From assembly GCA_016760525.1 (NCBI GenBank), contig JAESUW010000045.1:1-35718 (forward strand): a stretch of DNA of 35,718 nt, given 5' to 3'. A model generated the notes under the pieces. It was not told the DNA's origin. It did no database searches and was given only the letters and a program-made list of their open reading frames with translations. Numbering within the stretch: position 1 is the stretch's first letter; every line of letters starts with the position of its first letter. The translations under genes were made by a program, and so were the position numbers. Of this stretch, positions 1-8,766 are shown in pieces. Origin of the DNA: Labilibaculum sp. GTDB lineage: Bacteria > Bacteroidota > Bacteroidia > Bacteroidales > Marinifilaceae.

Positions 1-821
1 TCAGTTGTAATACCTGTAGTTGCAGGAACTGCTCTTACAGAATAAGTGGCTTTGTTACTTGAATCAGCTGTATCACTATCTGGAGTACCCAATTGATCTT
101 CAGCACCAGAAACAGTCAAGATCAAATCAAAATCCAAATCTTGTCCATTAATACCTGTTGTATTTTTATTTGTACTGTAACTAATTGAGAAAGCAACTTC
201 TGTTGTACCTGCAGCAACGAGCACATTGTTTACTGTAGCAACTCCTCCTGTTATCGAAACAGCAGTTACATCACTTAAATCAAAGTCAGTTGCAATATCG
301 GTAAGGGCATAATCGAATGACCAAGATTTAGTAATATCACCATTCTGCATTTTCACCTTAAACTCGCGGGTTGTTGTTCCAAAAACATCATCGCCATTTG
401 AACCATTCGCGTTTACATCATCAACCGGGTTTAGTACTGTGGCACAAGCATCAGCAGTTGTTACTAATTCAGCATACACATCAAAAGTATTTGCCGTAAC
501 TGTAACTGAAATCTGACGAGTTGTAGGACAAGCTGCAGTAACATCAGTTCTTGTTTCTACTACTTGTAAAATATATGTACCTGCAAGTAACCATTCAACA
601 TCAGCAGTAGCACCATTCGTTGCTCCAACAAAGTTATACTCTGTTCCTGCAGTACCAGATGTTACCGTCCAAGCTAAAGTTGTTCCGGCAATACTACTTT
701 TTGTGATAGTATATGCGTGAGTAGAACCAGCATAAGGAGTTGTTCCATTATTTTGTGCTTGAGTATTCGTAATTAATAATACGCCCACAAAAACCATTAA
801 AAGTTTTAAAAGAGATTTCAT
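1..821 (-). CDS. Secreted PKD-like domain protein (partial, cut by window edge)
   Basis: This open frame starts with ATG at 819-821 and runs leftward off the window: 273 codons and no stop. The first 23 or so residues form a signal peptide (MKSLLKLLMVFVGVLLI... ending NTQAQ). Next comes a PKD-like Ig-fold domain (about residues 30-110) with the pattern W-T...WLLAGTY...ET...C...ISVTV, then a second beta-rich domain beginning near a WSFDYALT motif. It is a paralogue of the next gene upstream (842-1531) over its whole length, and the last visible residues (VPATTGITT) align with that protein's extreme C-terminus, so the true end is probably only a few codons outside the window. It lies 20 bp after that gene's stop and is probably the third gene of an operon. 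Role inferred: secreted or cell-surface structural or adhesive protein. No catalytic motif is visible. Confidence 0.75.
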   Translation of the reverse strand, partial: MKSLLKLLMVFVGVLLITNTQAQNNGTTPYAGSTHAYTITKSSIAGTTLAWTVTSGTAGTEYNFVGATNGATADVEWLLAGTYILQVVETRTDVTAACPTTRQISVTVTANTFDVYAELVTTADACATVLNPVDDVNANGSNGDDVFGTTTREFKVKMQNGDITKSWSFDYALTDIATDFDLSDVTAVSITGGVATVNNVLVAAGTTEVAFSISYSTNKNTTGINGQDLDFDLILTVSGAEDQLGTPDSDTADSSNKATYSVRAVPATTGITT

Positions 822-841
822 ATCGTTTTATTTTATGCTAA

Positions 842-1531
842 TTAAAATGTTATCGTTCCTGTATTTGGCACACCATATATAGTTACACTACCTGTAGTAT
901 CATCTCCAGCAGGGTTACCAAAACTATCTTTCACATCAGAGATGGCAACAGTAAACGTTTGATCGCTGCCATCAGCAGTATTAATCAAAGAAATTACCAA
1001 ATTATGAGTTCCTCCTGATACTGCAACATCGTTACCTACAATTTCTGAAGCTAAACCATCTGTTGTGTAATCAAAAGTCCAATCATTTGATCCATTTGTT
1101 TTTGTAAGAACAAAAGTCACATCAGTGTTCCCGGCAGATCCAGTAGCACAACTTTCAGTAATCGTAGTGCCTGAAATAGTCGCATCAGCTATAGCAACAC
1201 TGAAATCAGCATTAACCGTTACTGTCAAATTCTTTGTCGTAGAACAATCCACTCCAGTATGACTTTCTGTTTCAGTAAAAGTCATGTTGTACACTCCTGG
1301 TTTCATCCATAAAACTGTAATTGACCCTGAATTCAATGTTCCTGCAGTAATACTCCAATCCGTACCTGAGGTTCCTGATAGGGTCCACTGTAAACCATTA
1401 CTTCCACTCTCGGGAGCAACAGTATACGCTTTTGTTTCTCCAACACTTCTTGAATCTGTCTGCGCGGAGGCAGCATACCCAAGTAGTAAGAAAAAGCAAA
1501 CGCTCAATAGTTTTGTAAAATTTGTTTTCAT
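842..1531 (-). CDS. Secreted PKD-like domain protein, small paralogue
   Basis: A 229-residue protein with a signal peptide (about 1-23, cut after SAQ), a PKD-like domain (about 30-107; key pattern QWTLSG...VLWMKPGVYN...ETES...C...LTVTV) and a second beta-rich domain (about 110-218) with a WTFDYTTD motif. It ends VPNTGTITF. The neighbour at 1-821 has the same two-domain plan; the neighbour at 1550-3877 shares the N-terminal domain. It is separated from them by only 18 and 20 bp, so the three are probably co-transcribed. There is no type IX CTD of the usual 70-100 residues and no enzyme motif. Surface location is inferred from the signal peptide and fold; the exact function is unknown. Confidence 0.75.
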   Translation of the reverse strand: MKTNFTKLLSVCFFLLLGYAASAQTDSRSVGETKAYTVAPESGSNGLQWTLSGTSGTDWSITAGTLNSGSITVLWMKPGVYNMTFTETESHTGVDCSTTKNLTVTVNADFSVAIADATISGTTITESCATGSAGNTDVTFVLTKTNGSNDWTFDYTTDGLASEIVGNDVAVSGGTHNLVISLINTADGSDQTFTVAISDVKDSFGNPAGDDTTGSVTIYGVPNTGTITF

Positions 1532-1549
1532 GTTGACTGTTTTTAAATT

Positions 1550-3877
1550 TTAAAAATTTATTTCTGATGGGTTCGGTTTATGATTTACCGAAACCGTATA
1601 TGATTCTACATTTGAAATATTTCCACTTCCATCCAGAACTCTAAAAAATACAGTTGAAACCCCTTCCGGGAATTCATAACCTGATGGATCGGAACTTAAA
1701 CTCGCTCCTGTTGCTTGTACTCCATAGCTATTTGCAAAACTTGCGTCGGGAAGTTGAATTCTGTATTGAACAACAAAACCAGTGGTGCAATTATCAGAAT
1801 ATCTTCCTGCATTAAGTCCTAAACCTGTTAAAACTTTAACCTGAGGGATAATACTTTCATCATCGGCACAATCCACAATATTTAAATCTGATAAATCTGC
1901 TAGTACAGGACTCGTTACATCACGAACAACAACATTTTGATTTACAACAATCGTATTTCCGTTTCCATCATCAAAAGTCCATACTATTACATGAGTTCCC
2001 TGCGTATTATAAGTTAACGGATCTGTTGTGGTTCCTGTGATAGTTCCTGCACAATTGTCTGTTGTGCTCGGCACTGTTGCAGTTGCAGAACATCCTCCAC
2101 TTACATCAGATAGTGTTGGGATTACAGGATCGGTGGTATCATTAATGGTGATCGTCTGAGTCACATTAATGGAATTGCCACTTTCATCTGTTACGGAATA
2201 AGTCCGGACAATAAGCTCTGGAGAGGTATTACCATCTGAAACATCGCTTACAAAAACAACCGTTGGGTTGACTGTACAATTATCAGCTTCATCTGTCACA
2301 ACAGTAATATCAGGATCAGGTGCAGTGCATTGTACAATTATTGCTGCTGGATTTGAAGCTGTTGGATCAATATTATCCTCAAGAGTAACAGTAGCATTAC
2401 AAGTAGATGTATTCCCACAATTATCAGTTACTGTTAATACTGTATTTGCTGTATTTGCTAACGTAAGGGTTTGTGATACGATACCTGGGCCTGCAATACT
2501 TATCTCTATTGAATTACAACCTAAAGATTTTGGAGTAACGGTGGCACAATCAGTATTATTTGTCCAACTAGTTGAAGTATTTACACTACCTGATCCTCCT
2601 GTAGTTGGAAAGCCAAAGTACATATTACCACAAGAAACACGCCCACTTAAAGAATAAAGATTTGCTGGAATATTAACACCCGAAAAGCTAATCTCATATG
2701 CTATACTTACGGAGTAATTATAACCCCATTCACAACTATTGCCTACTGGATTAACAGATGTTGCATATGCTTTAATATATACATAGTATCCATCAGAAGA
2801 AGCTATCGTAGTACTAAACATATCACCACTATCAAAAGTACTGGGAGAAACACTTATACTTGCAATACCGCAAGCATCATAAGAACCATTATCAATTTGA
2901 GCAACATTAATACTTGCATTTCCACCAGCATTCATACTTACAGTAATATCTTGACATAATGCTGTTGGGGCTTGAGTATCATTAATGGTGATTGCCTGAG
3001 TCACATTAATGGAATTGCCACTTTCATCTGTTACGGAATAAGTCCGGACAATAAGCTCTGGACAAGTATTACCATCTGAAACATCGCTTACAAAAGCAAC
3101 AGTTGGATTAGCTGTACAATTATCGGCTTCATCTGTAACAACGCTAATATCCGCTAGCGGAATATCACTGACACACTGAACAGAGATACCTGCTGGATCA
3201 CTTGCTGTTGGATCAATATTATCTTCTACTGTTACTGTACTTTTATCATCAAGTTCCACTCCACACGATAAACTTAAATTTTCAGCATATACATTATATA
3301 CTGTCGTAGCTACTGACGTTACATTAAATGTAATATCACCACCTGTTCCAGAAACAGCAGTTCCAACATTACTATTATCACTATCCAAACGTAATTGATA
3401 GCTAATTCCAGATTCACTATTAATAAGAATTATTGATGCTGTTCCTCCTGAGCAAATAGAAGGATCACTTAAAGTTAAACTTTGATCGGGCAAACTACTT
3501 ACAGTAACTGTTATATCCATATTCGCCGAGACACACGAACCAGCGGTTTCTTCATACGCCCTAACCAAATAATCCCCTGCTGTAACATTCCACAATATCC
3601 CAATTAAACTTTCACCAGAAACAACAAGTTCACTAAACTGAAAACCAGGCGTCACCAAGTCTTGATCAATAACAACTGAACCCCCATCATAAACATCACC
3701 TCCTTGTACTGACCAATAAATTATTGACCCTTCACTTCCTTTAACCTTATATTGTCTTAATTCACCAGCACACACATCTTCCGTAGAAGACAATACTGTT
3801 TGAGCATAAAGATCAACTTTAAGCCAAAAAATTAGAAAAACCAGTATGACAAATTTTATGTAGAAATGTTTCGTCAA
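1550..3877 (-). CDS. Secreted HYR/PKD-like multi-domain protein
   Basis: A 775-residue secreted protein. The start is TTG at 3877: an in-frame stop lies two codons upstream and no ATG precedes the signal peptide (about 1-26, ending LYAQ). Domains visible: PKD-like N-domain (about 30-125) shared with the two downstream genes, an Ig-like domain (about 128-218), then HYR-type modules with TDEADNC, RTYSVTDESGNS and QAITINDT-like signatures. One HYR module is present in two nearly identical copies (see the repeat entries). The C-terminus ends KPNPSEINF. It is the first gene of a probable three-gene leftward operon. HYR modules are known from surface adhesion proteins in Bacteroidetes; the adhesin role here is inference. 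Confidence 0.8.
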   Translation of the reverse strand: MTKHFYIKFVILVFLIFWLKVDLYAQTVLSSTEDVCAGELRQYKVKGSEGSIIYWSVQGGDVYDGGSVVIDQDLVTPGFQFSELVVSGESLIGILWNVTAGDYLVRAYEETAGSCVSANMDITVTVSSLPDQSLTLSDPSICSGGTASIILINSESGISYQLRLDSDNSNVGTAVSGTGGDITFNVTSVATTVYNVYAENLSLSCGVELDDKSTVTVEDNIDPTASDPAGISVQCVSDIPLADISVVTDEADNCTANPTVAFVSDVSDGNTCPELIVRTYSVTDESGNSINVTQAITINDTQAPTALCQDITVSMNAGGNASINVAQIDNGSYDACGIASISVSPSTFDSGDMFSTTIASSDGYYVYIKAYATSVNPVGNSCEWGYNYSVSIAYEISFSGVNIPANLYSLSGRVSCGNMYFGFPTTGGSGSVNTSTSWTNNTDCATVTPKSLGCNSIEISIAGPGIVSQTLTLANTANTVLTVTDNCGNTSTCNATVTLEDNIDPTASNPAAIIVQCTAPDPDITVVTDEADNCTVNPTVVFVSDVSDGNTSPELIVRTYSVTDESGNSINVTQTITINDTTDPVIPTLSDVSGGCSATATVPSTTDNCAGTITGTTTDPLTYNTQGTHVIVWTFDDGNGNTIVVNQNVVVRDVTSPVLADLSDLNIVDCADDESIIPQVKVLTGLGLNAGRYSDNCTTGFVVQYRIQLPDASFANSYGVQATGASLSSDPSGYEFPEGVSTVFFRVLDGSGNISNVESYTVSVNHKPNPSEINF
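2136..2311. repeat. Intragenic direct repeat, copy 1
   Basis: This 176-bp segment matches 2976-3151 at about 93 percent (roughly 13 differences counted by eye), with an offset of exactly 840 bp. It includes a run of more than 60 identical bases near 2156-2222. It encodes the HYR-type segment with TVVTDEADNC and RTYSVTDESGNS. The near identity at DNA level suggests recent duplication or gene conversion inside the gene. Confidence 0.85.
2976..3151. repeat. Intragenic direct repeat, copy 2
   Basis: Second copy of the 176-bp HYR-coding repeat described at 2136-2311. The 840-bp offset is a multiple of three, so recombination between copies would remove 280 residues and keep the reading frame. Confidence 0.85.
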
Positions 3878-4224
3878 GCGCTATACTTTAAGGTTAAATT
3901 CATTTAAGAGACAACAAAATAAATCATTTTTTTCATATTACTAATCATTGATACGGCAATTGTTAAAAAGTGTTGTGTTTTTTTATTACAAACAGCTTAT
4001 TGTTTATTGAAGAATTAGCAAATTGTATGAAAATCATCCTGTTATCACTTAACACAATACTATCAAAACCCATTAGTCTATAAATATAGACACTTCATCA
4101 ATCATCCCAAACATTTAATGTAAAATATTAAAAATCGACCATCATTCTGATTTTAATCTCAGAAATCAACCAGCTTTATTTAAATTTTATACAAATAACG
4201 AACACCGCTTATACTAATAATTTA
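3878..4224. other. Gene-free spacer between two secreted-protein genes
   Basis: A 347-bp very AT-rich spacer between the 4225-8610 gene and the 1550-3877 gene, both leftward. It should hold the terminator of the former and the promoter of the latter. I see no strong hairpin with a T-run and no clean TAnnTTTG element, only a short inverted repeat at 4076-4091 (GTCTATA-AA-TATAGAC) and no credible ORF. Confidence 0.5.
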
Positions 4225-7200
4225 TTATTCATGATAAATTCCGAGAGGAATTGGCTCCGAACCTATTGTATAACTTCCAGTTTCTGTACAAGACTTTGAA
4301 TCTGTTACAGTTACAGAATAAGACCCCGGATTAAGTCCTGTTGCATTTGGGGAATCCAATCCTCCATCATGACTCCATGAGTAATTATAAAATGGATTGG
4401 AACTAAATGGAGTACCTCCCGAAACATCAACATTCAACACACCATTACTTCCATCCGAACAAAGATTACTTGATGTATTCAGAGATACAGCAGGATATGG
4501 ATTTATCAACACACCAGATATATACTCACTATTACTACAACCATTCAATTTAGTGATTGTTAATGAAAAATCTTTTGCACTTATCACAGCAACACTATAA
4601 TTCGCAGTTGTATTCGCAGAAGTAGGACTTACCAGACCAACAACAGGTGTCCATGAATAAGAATCACTGCCACTACTATTCAAAATAGTAGAAGACAAAC
4701 TAATTACTTCACTACTACAATACTCTGTTTTATCAGAAGCAATGGTAAAATGTGAATTTTCTTTAACAGTCAAAATCATAAAATCTGTATCAACACAAGA
4801 GGCCGTTGCAGAATTAAATTCTTTCACTGTTAAGGTAAACGTATACGATCCGAATGGAATGTCTGTTGACACAGTTGGGTTCGAAACATTTACATTACTT
4901 AAATAACTCAGTCCAGACACAGGAGAACAAGACCATTCATAATAAATACCTCCACTACCTTCCAACTGAACAGTTTCCCCTTCACACATTGATTTATTTG
5001 AACCAGCTTCTGCTGCAATAGGAGTAACAGTGGGCATAACAACATCGAAGCTTGCAGATTTACATGCAAAATGATCCTGAACCATAACAGTATGCGTTTC
5101 GCCCACGATAGGGTTATTTAGTGAAAAGACATTATCATCCTGAAAAGCACCACCATCCATACTATACTGATAATCTGCCGGATCCAGGCCTGCTTTAAGA
5201 TCTATAGTTATTGTGGCTACTGGCGTGGCTCCTAAACAAGAAACCAAACTGGTTGGTGAAGCCTCTATTTCTGGAACATCAATAATAGTCACAACCTTTT
5301 CGTAATAATCTGGTGCAGAACAAGGACAACTTTTCAGAAAAGAAAGGCGTAATTCTTCATCACCTTCAATTCCTGTATCTAATAGTGCTTTATAATAATA
5401 AACAACCTCATCAATTCCAGCAGGTATAGTAACCGAGTTTGGCAATTCTCCATTTCCAATCTGATTCCCCACCTGATCGACATAAACATAATCAACACCA
5501 TTTTCAGCTGATCCTGAAATATTTAAATCAAAAGTTAATTCTTCATCAAAATCTTCGGCACGAATAAATTTGATATAACTACCGTTGCAACCTTCATACA
5601 TTACATCGACATCATCTTCAACACCAATTCCGTTCTGAATTGACACCTCATTGGATTTGAAACTTTCCGCCTCCAAAAACACAGCAGAATTATATGCATC
5701 ATCCCAAACATCAGCAATTATCAATCGAATATGATATGTTTGACATGCAACAACATCTGCACTTGCTGTAAGAACACTGGTTCTACCATCGAATTGAGTT
5801 GCAAAACCTCCTGCTCCATCTACATAATAGGACGAATTACCACATCCTTGATCATTTACATTATTAATGGTAACAAAATTTGTGCTGGAAGGTAATAAAG
5901 CTATGTTTTCCCCTCCATTTAAAAATGGACCGGAAATTCCCGGACCGCTCAAAATAAAACCAAATACATCATTGTAAGATCCACAAGCATACTCTGGATA
6001 TTCCTCGGAAGCAAACAAATACCTAAATTCAAGCTTATTCCCTGCAGGCACAAAATCAAACTCTAAAATCTGAATGTCCCTTGCACTTCCATTCAACCTG
6101 TTTACATCCGCATCAACAGCAGCGCTTCCAATATTATCAGATACATTCCCACTATTAGGACCTTCAGCCTTTCTCACCCGCCCTGTAGACATAATAAGAC
6201 CCGAGGATAATGGAAAATCAGAATCTCCTGCATTAAAATACCCTACACCAAGAGTCTGATCGCCACCATATTGAACACCACTAGCTGTCAAGCAGCCTGT
6301 AACAAGAATATTCTGAACCAGATCATTGGGAGAATAAGTATTTTCCGGACTCTGTCGATCGACTCGTATTGGATCTGTTGATGGAACATCATCATCTACT
6401 ATGGTAAGCATGACCATTTGGGTTCCATTTTCAGTTCCATTTACAAGGCTGCCAACACTTACATTCAAAATCTCATCCCCCTCAACATCTACGTCATCAA
6501 CAGAACTTAAGGTTACACTAGCCGTTAAACTTCCATGAGGAACAACTATTTGAAGATTTGATATTGAATAATCTGAACTCGACGCGGTTCCCGACATAGC
6601 CAAATTAACGAACACATCGATAGAAGAAACTCCATTCAATGTAGCAGTAAGGAAGGCATTTCCACCATTTTCATTTATTGAATTTACATTAACAGACAGA
6701 CTTACCTCAGGCACAAATGGATTAACAATTACATTTAAGCTACAAGTTGCTGAATTCCCACTCGCATCTGAAACGGTAAGAACAACAACATTCGATCCTA
6801 TATCGGAAGCAGTAAAATTAGATTTGCTAAGAGTACTAGTAACGATTCCACAATTATCTATAAAGCCAGGATCTACATCGGCAGGAAGAAGAGTTGCATT
6901 ACCAGATGCATTCAATGTCAAAGTAGTTTCAATTATTGTATGATTCAGTATGGAAGATTTAGAAAAGACCTGTCTCGCAACTCCTGCATCAGCAGATGCC
7001 CATTCTAATTCAATTACAGCACCACCTCCTCTTTCATAATATTCCAGTGCAATTGTATGTTCGCCCTTACTTAAGTTTCGAGTACCACTATCAACCGTTG
7101 GACCATGATCTGTCCAATTATCTATCACGTAGGAACCATCGATAGCTAAACGCACACCATCATCAGAATTTGTATAAAAAATATAATTTCCAGTTTCCGG

Positions 7201-8610
7201 AACAACAAAACTTCCGGTATAACGAACTGAAAAATTATCATTCCCAACAAGACCTGCATTGGGTGAGCCATTACCCCAATCGGAATCAATTTCATCCACA
7301 GCCTCTGAATACAGTAAGCTATTAAAATTTATTCCCGTATAATACTCTGCATTTAAATTTAATAAAGATGGAGCTACCAAATCCTGAACAGTAAGCGTTG
7401 AAGTACAGGTAGATACATTACCATCCAGATCATTAACGGATAAAGTTATTGTATTATCTCCTAAATCAGCACAAGTAAAATCTCTTTTATCCAAGCTTAA
7501 AATTAAGTCAGATTCCGCTGTCTCAAGATCATTACTGCCATTATTTATATCCATTGGAGCTATTCTTGCATTTCCCGAAGCATCTAAACTAACTGTATAA
7601 TCTTTACAAATAGCATTTGGTGGATTTCCAACAGCAATTAACTCTCCTGTAACAGATATATTATCCACATAATAGAACTCATTAGTTGCATTATTATACA
7701 TACTTACTCTAATTACCAAATTACTTCCATTAGGTATATTAGAACAAGCCTCCTGAGCTCCTATAACATTTATAAAAGATCCATTACTGGAAAATTCTAC
7801 AAAACCAGCACCATCAACAGAATAAGAAAGGTTAATATAATCAGTATTCTCCATTTTATTCCTCCAAGAACCAACATCCATGGAGACACGAATATCTTTA
7901 AAAGCAGAAATATCTATGCTATTTGATTGCCACGTTCTGAGATTTCCTATATTAGACCCAACCATACCCCAACCACCCGATTGGTTCCCAGGATACTTTT
8001 GTCTTTTAATCTCAGTACTTGTAGAAGTTCCTTTTACTGCAGCAGTTTCAAAATTTTCAGTCCAAATAAGATCAGAACCAACAGAACATGGTGGAGATAA
8101 CACTTCAATAATTGCTTCCCATCCTTCTTCCTCTACACTACCATCCGAAACAAACCTAAAGGTTAATAAATTATCACTTGAAATTACAACACTTGGTCTA
8201 TCCGTATTTGATCCACCTGAAGTTCCATAATACCGACCTAATCTAGTTCCTCCTGTACCAGAACCATCGTAACATAGCAATCTATCATAAATCGAATTCC
8301 CCCTGTCCTCAACTTCAAATTCCACAAAAGTTACCCTAATTACCGAACCTACCGGCGCTTGAAATATGATATTAGCTCTCTGATTTCCTCCATAATCATA
8401 AGCCGCATCATAAGCTCCACTTGGATTAAATCCCCCACTATCAAAAAATCGATCCCCGCTCACCACGTTCACTGTTGTAGTACCTGAGGTTGGCATATTA
8501 TAATCTGTTTGGGCATTAACTTCTATGGAGAAACCAATAAAAGGTAAAATAACACACAGAATACGAAGTGAAAATAAAGAAAAAGAAGAATTAAGTGTAA
8601 AATCTTGCAT
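4225..8610 (-). CDS. Large secreted adhesin-like protein (CUB, PA14, Calx-beta, choice-of-anchor L, SprB/PKD)
   Basis: A 1461-residue mosaic protein. Signal peptide about 1-34 (ends VNAQ). Domains in order: CUB-like (about 36-171, with YDRLLCYDG and EGWEAIIEV), a jelly-roll-like module (about 180-325), HYR-type (about 335-410), PA14 (about 418-555; NSDDGVRLAIDG, DNWTDHGPTVDSGT), HYR-type (about 560-630), Calx-beta (about 635-741), choice-of-anchor L (about 755-985; LFASEEYPEYACGSYNDVFG), a second Calx-beta-like module (about 1000-1105), then SprB/PKD-like repeats to the end. PA14 and CUB domains commonly bind glycans or proteins; choice-of-anchor L proteins are typical of Bacteroidetes cell-surface proteins. 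The C-terminus is PIPLGIYHE, nearly the same as the upstream gene, and no standard type IX CTD follows. Probable role: surface or extracellular adhesin. Confidence 0.85.
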   Translation of the reverse strand: MQDFTLNSSFSLFSLRILCVILPFIGFSIEVNAQTDYNMPTSGTTTVNVVSGDRFFDSGGFNPSGAYDAAYDYGGNQRANIIFQAPVGSVIRVTFVEFEVEDRGNSIYDRLLCYDGSGTGGTRLGRYYGTSGGSNTDRPSVVISSDNLLTFRFVSDGSVEEEGWEAIIEVLSPPCSVGSDLIWTENFETAAVKGTSTSTEIKRQKYPGNQSGGWGMVGSNIGNLRTWQSNSIDISAFKDIRVSMDVGSWRNKMENTDYINLSYSVDGAGFVEFSSNGSFINVIGAQEACSNIPNGSNLVIRVSMYNNATNEFYYVDNISVTGELIAVGNPPNAICKDYTVSLDASGNARIAPMDINNGSNDLETAESDLILSLDKRDFTCADLGDNTITLSVNDLDGNVSTCTSTLTVQDLVAPSLLNLNAEYYTGINFNSLLYSEAVDEIDSDWGNGSPNAGLVGNDNFSVRYTGSFVVPETGNYIFYTNSDDGVRLAIDGSYVIDNWTDHGPTVDSGTRNLSKGEHTIALEYYERGGGAVIELEWASADAGVARQVFSKSSILNHTIIETTLTLNASGNATLLPADVDPGFIDNCGIVTSTLSKSNFTASDIGSNVVVLTVSDASGNSATCSLNVIVNPFVPEVSLSVNVNSINENGGNAFLTATLNGVSSIDVFVNLAMSGTASSSDYSISNLQIVVPHGSLTASVTLSSVDDVDVEGDEILNVSVGSLVNGTENGTQMVMLTIVDDDVPSTDPIRVDRQSPENTYSPNDLVQNILVTGCLTASGVQYGGDQTLGVGYFNAGDSDFPLSSGLIMSTGRVRKAEGPNSGNVSDNIGSAAVDADVNRLNGSARDIQILEFDFVPAGNKLEFRYLFASEEYPEYACGSYNDVFGFILSGPGISGPFLNGGENIALLPSSTNFVTINNVNDQGCGNSSYYVDGAGGFATQFDGRTSVLTASADVVACQTYHIRLIIADVWDDAYNSAVFLEAESFKSNEVSIQNGIGVEDDVDVMYEGCNGSYIKFIRAEDFDEELTFDLNISGSAENGVDYVYVDQVGNQIGNGELPNSVTIPAGIDEVVYYYKALLDTGIEGDEELRLSFLKSCPCSAPDYYEKVVTIIDVPEIEASPTSLVSCLGATPVATITIDLKAGLDPADYQYSMDGGAFQDDNVFSLNNPIVGETHTVMVQDHFACKSASFDVVMPTVTPIAAEAGSNKSMCEGETVQLEGSGGIYYEWSCSPVSGLSYLSNVNVSNPTVSTDIPFGSYTFTLTVKEFNSATASCVDTDFMILTVKENSHFTIASDKTEYCSSEVISLSSTILNSSGSDSYSWTPVVGLVSPTSANTTANYSVAVISAKDFSLTITKLNGCSNSEYISGVLINPYPAVSLNTSSNLCSDGSNGVLNVDVSGGTPFSSNPFYNYSWSHDGGLDSPNATGLNPGSYSVTVTDSKSCTETGSYTIGSEPIPLGIYHE

Positions 8611-8656
8611 ATTGAAATCGTTTCAGAGATATTTTAGGTTAATCAAATTGGCAAAC

Positions 8657-8732
8657 CAAAAATAATTAATTATTCTCAATTCCTTAGGAATACGAAAAAA
8701 AATATATTTTGTTTAATTTTTTTTCAAATTTA
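8657..8732 (-). promoter_or_regulatory. Candidate promoter region for the large adhesin gene
   Basis: Two perfect Bacteroidetes -7 elements (TAnnTTTG) read leftward: TAAATTTG at 8732-8725 and TATTTTTG at 8664-8657, about 115 and 47 bp ahead of the ATG at 8610. Neither has a well-spaced -33 TTTG, so either or both could be chance in such AT-rich DNA. Confidence 0.35.
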
Positions 8733-8766
8733 ATTGCGACTCAAAAAAATATTGATCAATTGGGTA

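Noticed and set aside
2268-2657. 129-codon frame antisense to the HYR protein gene (and similar frames antisense to the other large genes)
   Set aside because: Mirror of codon bias in the real gene; no promoter or homology-like pattern.
2136-3151. CRISPR or tandem-repeat array
   Set aside because: Only two long in-frame coding copies; no short regularly spaced repeats anywhere in the window.
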